Assembly: GCF_002999335.1 (NCBI RefSeq)
Contig: NW_020312101.1
Coordinates: forward strand, 30,922 to 94,921
Reading direction: 5' to 3'
DNA length: 64,000 nucleotides
Origin: Cyclospora cayetanensis
Lineage: Eukaryota; Apicomplexa; Conoidasida; Eucoccidiorida; Eimeriidae
Shown here piece by piece: positions 1 through 10,713 of the stretch. The notes under the pieces were generated by a model. That model was not told the DNA's origin. It saw only the letters and a list, made by a program, of their open reading frames with translations, and searched no databases. Numbering within the stretch: the stretch's first letter is position 1; each line of letters begins with the position of its first letter. Made by a program: the position numbers and the translations under genes.

Positions 1-322
1 ATCTAGGGCTTTCAGTATTCCATAGCACTGGCCACTCGCCTTTGCTGCCCTCCCCCATGCGCGATGCCTTGCGTCTGCTATCCGCCAGAGCGGCAGTAGG
101 CGACTTGGGGGCACCACTGCTGGGCTGTGGGGGATTCCAACACCGAAAGTGCAGGTGCACCAAGTAGCAAGGAAAGGTCTGTGCAGTTCTTATACCCGCG
201 TATGCTAGGCAACGCTTGCTCAGGAAACACCATTAAAGGTCCGAGAAACGACTGGACTGCCCGAAGCTCAAGGGTCAAGGCTTCAGATGCCTCAAGTTGT
301 TAGATCGCTCAGGTCCTTTAAT

Positions 323-1292
323 TTAGTCACACATGGTCATTGGGGCGGCCACCGGGGGAGATAGGGCAGTCCCTCTACTCGTGGTAATCCCGAGGAGCTT
401 TCCTGAAAATACAAAACATGCAAAGCCCCAAACGACAATGTAACCCTGCACGGCACGAAAGTGTATCACAGTGCAGGCTGCATACTGTGGCCTCAGTGCA
501 ACACTGAGGTGTTGGGTCTGGGGTGCCTCCGCCTTACGCTGTTGCTGCACCCAGGAAAAGCTCAGAAAGATAACGAGCACCTGAAACGTACATCACTCAA
601 GAGAGAGTCCTAAAAGTGGGCGAACAAATACGGCCTTGTGCCAACGTAGAAAGTAGGGCCTAACTGCTTAACTGCCGTGCATTCTGCAAACCCCTGAGCG
701 AGCACACCCTGCTTTTCACCTTGAGCACGAGGTTTATGAGCGACAGCGAGAGCGCAAGGCTGTGAATTTCGTAGGTCCACCGAACTTGCAGGTTTTGCGG
801 CTCTGGAAAGCACAATTGAGCCTCCCCCTTGTCACAGGCCCATGTAGAGAAGGCAATGAAGTGCCAGGTAATATCAACCAACGTCGCAACGGAGAGCAAA
901 ACTGCAAACTGACGAGCACTCCGCACCAGCCTCCGCATTCCAGCGGTGGTCTTCATGTCACTCTCGACGCACCAAATATGGTATCCTAGCAAATACAATA
1001 CGAAGTTGAAGTCTGCCCGGCCGAGGCAAGCAAACAGTGAGCTAGGCAGCAACAAATACAGGCACAGGATTATCAGGCCCGTAGTGCCCCTGAAATTTGG
1101 CAAGTCATCATAATGATGATCACTAGATGCTGCATGCTGCAATGAGGGAGGCGTGGCCGAATAGCAATAGGGACCCATTGATGGATATGGCATGTTACTC
1201 CTTGGCGCCTCTACCGGGGAAAACGCCATCGAAGATCCCTGAGGCGCAGGGCCCCCATACACCGGATGTGAGACTATATACGCGCTTGCCAT
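323..1292 (-). CDS. Polytopic membrane protein, two exons (conserved-looking, function unknown)
   Basis: I do not recognise the family. Exon 1 is 1292-720 and exon 2 is 580-323, with a donor GTGAAA at 719 and an acceptor TTTCAG at 583-581. The junction is phase 0 and completes a hydrophobic helix (INLVLK joined to VLVIFLSF), which supports the splice. The product is about 276 aa: a Pro/Ser-rich cytosolic-looking N-terminus of about 70 residues, then four clear hydrophobic segments (roughly residues 68-90, 95-110, 128-152 and 174-200) and a weaker fifth near the end. The C-terminal third may hide another short intron, because a TTTTCAG lies before the GKLLG stretch. The start is the first ATG of the open frame. 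A small integral membrane protein of the endomembrane system is likely, but its role is open. Confidence 0.6.
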
Positions 1293-2927
1293 TGCTTTAG
1301 GGTAAGGAGGAAGGAAAGGGGGTTAAGCAATGGCTCAAAATAGATACACAACCGAACAACGCGGCCGGTGGTCTCGGTGCACGCCCCCAGTCCACAGCGT
1401 TCACCTTATGCATTGGGTGAGGGCTTAACGCAGACCAGGGGGATTTTTTCGATGAGTCTCGTTGGTTTTTTGACGATCGTATCAATAGTTTAGCTTGCAG
1501 GCTTGCACGGTGCTGTTGTCGGCAGTGGCTGGTGACGCGATTGCAAGAGGAAGGGGAGGTCCGTCGCCCCCTAGCAGTCTGTACGAACTAAGATCAAAGC
1601 CCAAAACTTGACCTTTCTCTGCGCTTCTGTACAGAGTAACCATAATCGGGTATGTTTTCTCAAATGGCTCGGAGGCCCGATCAGGGCACCGGACGGGGTG
1701 AGGCGAGGGTCATTCGCGCACTTGGAGTCAATATACGCAGACTTCGCTCTTCGCAGAAGTCTTCAGAGCAAAATTTAAAACACTAAAAGCCCATGCCGTA
1801 GAAGCGCTCCCTAAAAGGAAGCTGGGTAATGGTTCCTTTGACACGTGTCTGAAGGCGGCGGACGGGTCTGCTGCGGAAGCCGAAGGGTGCCAAGACAATC
1901 AGGCGGATACGGAAATTTCACAGGGTCACACAAGGAGAGTCAAATCTTCCTTTCGCTCTTTCAGTGACATTTGGCTAATGGGAACTTGCAGGACCGCGAA
2001 GGTTTCTGTTTCGTGCAACACGTGTGCGTACATTTCATGAAACCGCTTGACGGTAGCACAGCCGGCAGGAAACGCGTATGAAGGAGGGATATCTCAGAGT
2101 ATCCTTTATACAGTCCATTTACGTCATTAAAACTAAACACACTTGGGATAGCGAGAAGACAAGGGACCGTATGAGCAGCTCCACTATGATGATCTGGTGA
2201 TCTGCGGCGTTCATGAAATCGGCTCTTCTTTAAAGCAGACCCCCACGCACACATGTCCACATATGAACCAGCTGAGTGCAGTCCCTTATGAATTTGGCCT
2301 TATCTCAAAGCAGGTTGAAGCCCATCTGTGAGGCGATGGATCAGTGGTTACCTTACTTACAGAAATGGCAGTGAACCTACTGAAAAGCTCGACGGGACTA
2401 CCTCGGCCTGCGTGTATGTGATGTGACCCTCTACTTAGGGTGTCAGCATGCAGACACTTTACTGCAAACCCAACTCAAGCTAATACAAATTTATTGAGTG
2501 TTCTTAGAAAAGCTTTTCGATCCCGGTGTGTGCAGCTCTCAAAATTCCCGAAACGAGGGGAGGACAGCTAGGCCCGCGTAGCTGCACTGTTTAAGCACTA
2601 CGATCATTCATAGCCAGTTGCACGTAGCATCTAGCGCGCACTCATACAAAAATGTATCTTCTTGCATAAGTTACACTACTTTGCAAGAACTATGTACGGA
2701 CAGGCAAATCGACTATTCAATATTCTACGAGTACGTGGGAAAGATAACTAACGCACTAGGGACTTAAGTGCTGTTTAGCCCACTAAAGGTGGTGTAGCAG
2801 TGTCAGGCATATATGCTCGGTTGTCAGTTTTTCAGAAGACCGCATGCGGCCTCTCTACAGCTTGTAAGACTAAATGCAACAGGTCTTGCCTCCAGTGGCA
2901 GCAGCAAGGCATTTGAGGCCTCTAGAT
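1293..2927. other. Intergenic, no gene supported
   Basis: I see only short frames with no family resemblance, no homopolymer-coding tracts and no convincing splice-site pairs. The part next to 1292 would hold the promoter of the minus-strand membrane protein. Confidence 0.4.
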
Positions 2928-3360
2928 TCACGGGCACCCAGGGGTAGGAACAAAGCCCCCTGAATCCTCATGCGCATGGGATCCTCCAGTGGTCCGCGAG
3001 CAGCTGCGAAGCCGCTGCAGGAGACCCTTTGCCACAAGATCGCCCCGTGTTGCCACTGTTGGAAGCGAAGTAACCGCACTCGGAAACCCTGGGCCCCTCG
3101 CAAAAACGTCTGCTTCAGTAAGAAGGCCTCCGTTGACTACGTGGCCGCTTGAAGAGCCGTCTGCACCACAAGCAAGATGTGCATGTTCATTTGAAAAAGC
3201 TGCAGGCACTGTCCCCGTTTTCCGCAAAAGCCCCCCACAACCACTTTACCCTTTCCAGGGGGTGGTATGTACCTCCTAGAGCACTGTGCGGCCTTTGAAC
3301 GAGCGTTCCATCCTCCAAAAGCGCCTGCTCGCTTTGTTGCAGCATTTTCCAGAGCCTGAG
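2928..3360 (-). CDS. Coding-like patch, probable terminal exon(s) of an unassigned gene
   Basis: The frame ending at 2928 reads as ordinary protein (GADGSSSGHVVNGG, then TEADVFARGPGF) for about 85 residues after a plausible acceptor GTGCCTGCAG near 3212. A second coding-like stretch in another frame (LQQSEQALLEDGTLVQRP) lies around 3280-3350, as expected if an intron separates two exons. No start codon, upstream exons or family could be assigned. It lies downstream of AP-5 zeta on the same strand and could be a separate small gene. Confidence 0.25.
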
Positions 3361-4375
3361 GTAGCCGAAGCAGCAGAAGCAACAGAAACAGAGTATCCAG
3401 ATGCCAGCTTGTGCAAAATTTACACTTTACTACTACCTCGAGTAACCAGCCGGCATGGTGAGGCCATGGTTCAGTCAAACTTGACACCACAGTAAGGGGC
3501 AGCGAGTCAGGTGGGCAGGTGTTCAGAGAGATGGACAAACGAACAAACATCGAGACGGACAGACGCACAGATATCCCCTTCCTCCCCACACACATAAACA
3601 GCAACAGTAGGAGACAGAAAAACACAATCGTATGCAGAGGAACAGAGAGGGGGAGAAATGAGGTGCATGAGAGTGGCCGAGAGGACTGTGAAGATCTCAC
3701 AGGGGAGAGAAGGAGGAACTGCGACTAGAGCCGTCACTAAGTATTCTCTGTGCCAGTGGCAAGTCGGAAAGCGTGCGGAGAGAAAAAGAAATGCGGGATA
3801 GGAGAGGTAGCCATTTATCTCCCTGTACGCCGGCTCGAAGCTGAGAAATCATCACCACACCCATACATGGAAATACATACTCGAGCACACCCAGATGAGC
3901 ATGAGCGAAAAATCCGCACGCTGTAGTAGGGGCTGGAGTTCCTGAAGTCCATCTCTCCCCGTTCCCCTAGCTGTGCACCGAAGCTGAATGTGCCAGTTCA
4001 AAGGAGGCGAGCCGTAAACTCTTACTTACCGAACTCAGACAGAGAACGGTGCGAGGTCTCAACGGGGGAAAGCGAAGAGCTGCACACAGAAGGGTGAATG
4101 AGAATCCCTATCTTGCGGCTAACCCATTTTGCTGCCTCTTGTCCCTGCTCTGTCCAGTCATGTTCAGCGGAGCATCAGGGCTTAGGCGCATGAGGCTCAC
4201 TTAGTTGCGAAAGAGCAGCAACCGACACGCAGATGAGGGAAGGAGGGAGGTCTAAAGACGCAACTTGGGCAGCTCGTGGCGTTGCGGGGGGGCCCTTTGC
4301 TGCGAGTCCCTCTGATGAAGCCCAGTCTGATGCACGCACAACACAATCTAAAGCCTGCAAAATCGGGGGCTTTCA

Positions 4376-7300
4376 GCGATAATGAAGTTTTGAGCTTGAT
4401 TCCCCTTTCTCCAAAGCGTCAGTGCCAGCCGTTAATCTTTGTACCTGAGAGGTCGATATCGATCGACGCAGGACGGCGATCGTCGCCAAGAGCCGCTCGT
4501 GAAGCCCCCGTTCTTCGCGCCGCGCGAGGCGTCTCCAAAGCTGCTGTTGCTTCTTTTGGTGAGCTGTGGCTATCCAGGCCTTCTGCACTGGTGGCATCTG
4601 AGAACAAAGTGGTGCGTCCACCGGAGAGGAAGCCCGTGTGTAGGGGTTCTCCTGGGGGTCGATGAGACTCGAAAATAAGCGTCGGCCTTTCTGGAGGCGC
4701 CATAGGAGCCAACGCCTCATAGGCCACAGCCTCGAGGGCCTCAAAGTACTCCGCAACGACCTGCATGCACACACACACAACACTCTGTGATCGCACATTC
4801 TCGATATGCACGGCATACCAGCGAAGCCTAGGGAGCCTGGTTCTATGGCGTTGTTGATTGGGAGGAGCTCTAAACTTAAGAGCGGCAAAAATCACCTCAG
4901 AAGGACGAGCGCAGAGGCCTTGCTGCTCTTGCTGCTGTTGAACCTCTTCTATCAACTCGGGTGTGAGGAGAGCCCCCACTGCCCAGCACAAAGCCTCCGC
5001 AAGAGGGGCCCCCTGAGGATTCGAATGTGCCCTAATTCCCTGCACGATTTGGTGCCGCTGCTGAAGCTGCGGCAGTTCAGAAGTCAAACAAGGGCGTCCG
5101 AGAGCGAAAGTTCTCAAGCGGAAGGCGCAGCACCAACTGACCCCACACCACGCACGAGAAGGCCTAGAGACAAGGTTGCCTCCTCTGCCCAGGGCGAAGG
5201 GGGCAAAACAGTCTCTGGGAGCCATATTTTTTTTATTTATTTAAGGCCTACCAGCAAAGCGGGGTTGAGAAGGAGGATATTTGCGGTCGCTTCCACGGCG
5301 CGGCTTTTGAAATCGTCAACGAAGAAGCTCAGGGGATACAGCAGGGAGAAGCGCTGCAGCAAAGCCCTAAACAGCTCCGCTGAAAAAAATCGCAGGTCAC
5401 AAAGAAACGAAGGACCTGCCACCCTTAGCCTCATGCAGACAAAAGATACATCGGCGGAGCGATCTGCATCCAGCGCTTGTCACGACGAAGGGTGGACTAC
5501 CTCTGGGTTGAGGGTGAGGGGCCTGCAGGGCCTCTTTGAAGAGGATATCCAGACAGAGCGGCACGGCTTTGCAAACGGCCGACACCCTCGGGCTTGCGGG
5601 CAAGCCTCTGCAGCAAAAAGAAGACACGAAGCCTGCATCTCAGGCTTAAGCTCCGCGGACGCGTCAGAATCGAGTAGAGCAGCAGCGAAAATTCGTCCCC
5701 CGTTCTGCGAGCGCGAGAACGAGTTTTCACAGAGGTGACGAGCTGGGAACCACCCTTGTTAGGTGTGGCTTGCGGGAGGGTTTGGGGTCTGCTTCACTCG
5801 CAAAGACGCATCAGCCGCTGCAGCTCTTCCTCTGACCGGCCTTCCCACATCACGGGGGCTTTATCTGGAGCAGTGGCACAAGCACACAGCACGCTCTAGG
5901 TAAGGCCTAGCAGATCTCTTTTCTCTACGAACTAGCGCCCCTTCGCAGGATGCCAAGGCTAAGGTTTCACGTTCTGAGATACAGGTTTGCGCCTTGCTTG
6001 AAGTCGCTGGCCTACGCGTTTCCGTCCTAAGGAGGTACTTTGATGCAGCCAGAAGCAGAGGGCAGCAGAAATTCCCGGGGGGCCCCTGGGGCCCCCACTT
6101 TTCAAGGAATGCGGCAGTCAACGGCAAGTCCAGCAGAGCGTTGCAGACCTCCCCGAAAGAACCGCCTGCTGCCTGCACAACACACACGTCCCAAGCTCCA
6201 GACTCCGAAGCAGAAGGCGCACGCTGCGGGGAGCAGGTAGTGTGGCAGAGCGGAATGACTCAGCCAGCTTTGAAAGGTGCTAAAGGCCTCGCGATGGCTG
6301 TGTGCGTGGGGGCAAAGGCTTCAAGAGAAAGATAACGATTTCGCACGTACGATAGAAGGAACGAGGAAGCGGAGGAGAGAACCAACTGACCGAGGATGAA
6401 ATGCAGCCAACATGAAAATGGAAGGAAAGTACCTGCGCGATGTAGAGACACACAGTGAGAGACAGATAGAGAGAGAGAGAAAGACAGATAGAGAGAGAAA
6501 GAGAGAGACAGATAGAGAGAGAGAGAGACAGATAGATAGAGACAGACAGAGAGACAGACAGAGAGAGACAGACAGAGAGAGACAGAAAGAGACAAACAGA
6601 GAGAGAGACAGATACAGAGAGAGAGAGAGAGAGACAGATACAGAAAGCCCCTTCAGCCTCTCAATCCCCACGGCGCTCTCATGAGGTCCTGTGGGGTCAA
6701 TCCGTTGTTGCACAAAACTTCAGTAAGAACACGGTTCTAAAATTCGTGCAGTTACGATTAGGGTTTAGGACTGGGAGCTTGCCGGAAGAGAATGTGTGGC
6801 TCTATGTGATGCCGGGCGTTGAAGATGGCTGCGACTGCTTGGATACTGCAGAGAGGACTCTGCGTTTGCTTGGGGTTAAGCAGGAGGAAGAGGTTGGCGT
6901 ATATTCCCTCGAAGAAGCACAAGGGGGTTTGCTCGACAGATGAACGGAGGAATACGAGGGCCGCTAAATAAAAGAGACGCAGCCCAGAGAAGCCGCCTAG
7001 CGGACGCTCGGCTAACTGAAGCGCACACCACAAGCCACAGACTCTCACGACTCAACAACGCCTGCCTCCTTACTACTCATTTCTTCGCTCAGACTTTCTT
7101 CGCGATCTCTTGAGCATCTTTGTGATGGGCCCTCATGCAGTGCCTCCTAGGTTGCTGTGCTCCTCTGGGGCTTTGCAGAGAGCGTGAACTCACGCGTTTG
7201 ATGGCGACGAATGCTTGTTGTTGAATGTCTCTGCTTGCAGGCGCCAGTAGATACAAGAGTCTCACCGCTTCGACTGCTGCAGCGTCCATGAGCTGCGCCT

Positions 7301-9831
7301 CGAGCACCGCACCATTGACAACGGCACATCGGCCAAGCCGTAAACAGCAACTGCTGCTGCTGCTGCTCGGCGTGTCTCCCGACAGAGCTCTTCCGGATCC
7401 TGTGGGGCTAATAGTGCTCGTCCCTGCGCAACAAGCCGCTTGCTGCTGCTGCAGCTCGGCCTGCTGCAGCACTCGCAGACAATATCGAGACACAGCACTG
7501 AAAAAGGGGTGGGGGGGGCACCCTGAGGGATCCTCCTCGAGAGCAGGAGAAGGTCTTGAAGGAAGCCTGGGGATGGCGTTTGCAGGCGCTGTGGCATCTC
7601 TGGGCTGCCCTTGCTGCTGCTCTTGCAGCCGCTCGTGGGTGTGGTGGTACGCCTCCTGCTGCAAGCTCTCGCCCTTGTCGATGAAGCCAAAGTGCATCAA
7701 ACGGAAAAAGGCCTCTTCTCTCACGCGGGATCTCCTGAGGCGACGCACAAGGAACGCTTCTGTTTTCTACGTCCTAAAGGGTCTCCTTCCCGCAGCTCGC
7801 TACTCCGTGAAAGCGCTAAAAAGCTTCTTCGTGTGTCCGTCAGTTGCTTACTCGGCGGCTCCGATTGGAGTCGCATGCACGCGAAGGATCCAAGGCGCAA
7901 GACAGGCGAAGAGCTGCGAATGCATCAATTCTTCGTCGGAGACGGACTGGCTTCGGCAGAGGCAGCTGAAGAAGTCTCTAAAGCCTCACACAGTTCAGGA
8001 AGACAGGAGCCAAAAGGCGTGGGGGCACAAGAAAGGCCTCAAAAGCCACAGAGAAGCATCTAGCCATGGCTTCCGCCTGACTGAGCGCGCAGCTGGTACA
8101 AAATGAAGTGTGTTTTGTTGCGGCTTTGGCATGCGGAGCAAGCTGACCTGGAAGGTCTTCCATCGGGTTCGTAGAAGGTGTTGTCCACCTCTGCCTTCCA
8201 CAGGTGTTTGAGCCATGAGGACAGAGATTTCTTCTGCTTGTCTTTGCCTTTGGTGCTGCTCCTGCTGCTGCTGTTGCTGTCGCTGCCGGTGGCAGTGCTG
8301 CTGCTGCTGCTGCTGTTACAGCGAAGCAAGAGGTGCTGAAAGGCCTCCTCTGCAAGCGCAATTTCCTCTTTATAGGTGCAGAGCGGCCGCGCAGACAGCG
8401 CCACAACCCGTAACAGGCACGAGAGGGAGAGCAGACGAACGGAGAGCAAGGGAATGGCGCCTCCTTGTACAGCCGTCTGCGTGCAAGGCAAGCCACTGGA
8501 CGCTGCGGACTGCTGCGGCTGCTTCGGAGGGCTGGAGAAGGCAAAAAGGCTCCCTGGAGATGAGGTCGAGGAGGATCCCTGTTGCTCTGGCGTCTGATGC
8601 GGATCCTCAGCAGCAGCAGCAGCAGCTGCAGCTGCAGCCGCTAGAGGGGCACCGCCTGTGGTGAAGCGTACGAACGTTCGCGCATTGCTGACCAGCACTT
8701 GCGGGCTGTGCAGCTGCAGCAGCAGCAGGAGAAAGCAGCAGAGCTGGTTCATGGAATACAGCGCCATGTTGCTGCCGACGCCTTCGGAGAGGCAGCTCGG
8801 TAGGGAGCAAAGAGAGGGGCCCCCAGGGGGCCCCCCGGGAGGGCCCCCCGTCGGGGCCCCGTCGGAGAGGAAGTCCCAGGGGCGCGGTACGCGCGGAACC
8901 TCTTCGGAGCTCGGGGGCCCCTCTGAGGGTTCGTCTTCGGCTGCCCCCATGCGTGGGGGCCCCTCCCCCGCACTGTGCGTGGCAATCGAGACAACGTCTC
9001 GAGGGGCCCCCGAGGGGCCCTTTCCCTGCTGCTGCTGCCGCCGTGCCTTGTGCTGCTGCTGCTGCTGCTGCTGCTTAGGGGGTGAGATGGACGTGAGATG
9101 CAAGAGCAGCTGGGAGAGGACGAGACGCAGACCAAGACTCCCACAACCCCCTGTGGTGGCAGCGCCAAGGAGGGCATACAGCATCACCACGCAGCGATGC
9201 AGCAGCTCCGCCGTCCTCTGAGGAAAAGCGACATGCGCAGCGGAAAGACGCCGAGCGGGGTCAAGGCCTTAATTGGGGTGTATTTACACTGCGAAAGGGG
9301 CAGCCGTGCTGAGAACGAACGTGGAGAGGCCAAAAGGGAGAGGGGTGAAGGGGGAGGGGGTGTTGTCTTTGAAAGAGCCGCGAGCACACACGGCACATCA
9401 GCAATCCGGCAGCAATGCAGCAGCAATCAACGAAGCATCACTAGCAACCCCAGTCATCACGCCTCAGACACGCGAATGCATCTGAGTGACAAGCAAGGCA
9501 CGCTTGGCTCAAATCGAAGAAGGCAGGACGCAGAGGGCAGGTGCGCTGCTACCGACAAGCCACGCCTGGCAAAATGGCAATCCCTTGCAAAATAGCGGCG
9601 ACTTTCCGCTGTTTCCCACCCCTCCCCCAATCTGCCTGCACAGAAGCACGCCTAAGGGCTCACTGCTGATTGAGCCGTCGGCTTGAAGAGCAACTTTGGG
9701 GGAAGAGCACCGCAGGAAAGCTGCGTATAAAAAGCCCGCAGTTCAGCTGCCGCCGCGTTGCTGCTGCTCTTCTGCTGCAATCGCTCAAGGGCCCCAAGCA
9801 GACCCTCCATGACCTTTTCTGAGGCTTCCAT
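4376..9831 (-). CDS. AP5Z1: AP-5 adaptor complex subunit zeta (AP5Z1-like)
   Basis: This is the large zeta subunit of the fifth heterotetrameric adaptor (AP-5), which works with spatacsin/spastizin proteins on late endosomes in other eukaryotes. Segments line up in order with animal AP5Z1: EVCNALLDLPLTAAFL (about 6140-6090), VSAVCKAVPLCLDILF (about 5590-5540), SLLYPLSFF then NILLLNPALL (5379-5252), EALCWAVGALLTPELI (5066-4896) and AEYFEALEAVAYEA (from 4760). Supported exons: 9831-9664, 9217-8148, 7734-7194, 7015 to about 6760, one starting near 6172, one about 5725-5500 (internal frame change unresolved), 5379-5252, 5066-4896, and a last exon from 4760 whose 3' end (4419 or 4376) is uncertain. 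Exon 2 carries coccidian poly-Gln, poly-Ala and poly-Ser insertions absent from animal homologues. Start is ATG at 9831. The gene is divergent from KU70. Confidence 0.75.
6455..6645. repeat. Purine-rich GA/GACA microsatellite
   Basis: About 190 bases of (GA)n mixed with GACA and GATA units on the plus strand. It lies between AP-5 zeta coding stretches at about 6760 and 6172, so it is almost certainly intronic. Translating it gives artefactual Arg/Glu or Ser/Leu frames. Confidence 0.85.
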
Positions 9832-10713
9832 ATTCAAGCGGCTGGTGAGGGCCCCTACTGACTTAAGGAGGCCCTAACATGCAGTATCACTAGACGCGCG
9901 CCTCCGCCTTCCCGAACTCGTCATTACAGCGGAGATCACCTCGAACTGGATAGCCGCTGAGGCTCCTTGCTCTCTGAAAGGACCTGATGCGAGCGATTTC
10001 CCGACGGGAGGCCGCTTAAGAGCTGACGTAGGGCTCCTCAGCAGCTACCGACATTGTAAGCCTTTCTGCTGCGGGCCCATGGTGTTGACGGATAGCAGAA
10101 CAGCTCGGGGGTCAGAGGCAGCCTCAGGGATCAACAGCGGATGTGTCGTTCAAATTGATTCGAGACAAGTCGGAGGAGCTGGGGTGAGTGCAGCCAGCCA
10201 CCCCAAGACATCCCGGCAACGGGGAGCCAGCAGCAAACCCCAAACTCCAACCCTCTTGATCAAGCGAAACGAGCACACCGATATAAAACACATAATAAAT
10301 TTCTTCAATGCTTGGATTTTTCGCCATGGCCTCTTTCTGCATTTCAGGGGTTGGCGCTGCAGTTTGCTGGTTTGCTAGCATTCGCCAGGGGCCCCCGCCA
10401 TCGTCGACCTCGGGGGCCCTCGTAACCGGTGGCTTCCTTCTCTCCGGCTATACCACTCTTCCAGCGAATTCGGGGCCTGACTAGTTACTGTTTGACATTT
10501 ATCGCTTGTTGATTGCGTTCTAAAGCAGTTCTTGTGCTTTCTTCGCGTGTGTTGTCTGGACCGCCTACTGCAGCACCGAGCTGCCTAGAGAACTGACCGA
10601 ATTCCATTGATGCAACCATATCGACTGCAGAAACTCCTTAAGCGCCTTCTCGGTTGGCTCTAAGACCTCCACAGGGGGCTCACGGTCCCCCCGTCTCCCC
10701 CGTGCAGTTCACC
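9832..10713. promoter_or_regulatory. Shared divergent intergenic region of AP-5 zeta and KU70
   Basis: About 880 bases separate the two divergent start codons (ATG at 9831 minus, ATG at 10714 plus). No TATA box or strong motif stands out. An A+T-rich patch near 10280-10320 and a GGGGGCCC-type palindrome near 10390-10420 are the only visible features. Confidence 0.35.

Noticed and set aside
3137..3700. 187-codon Leu-rich minus-strand frame
   Set aside because: The Leu run comes from CAG/CAGAAG repeats; no consistent protein character beyond the short patch already noted at 2928-3360.
4806..5738. 310-codon plus-strand frame
   Set aside because: Antisense to the AP-5 zeta exons; Arg/Ser-rich composition without domain features.
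6260..6713. Ser/Leu/Cys or Arg/Glu frames across the GA-rich tract
   Set aside because: Pure microsatellite translation inside an intron.
6755..6775. TTAGGGTTTAGG telomere-like heptamers
   Set aside because: Only about one and a half units at the end of an AP-5 zeta coding stretch; not an interstitial telomere array.
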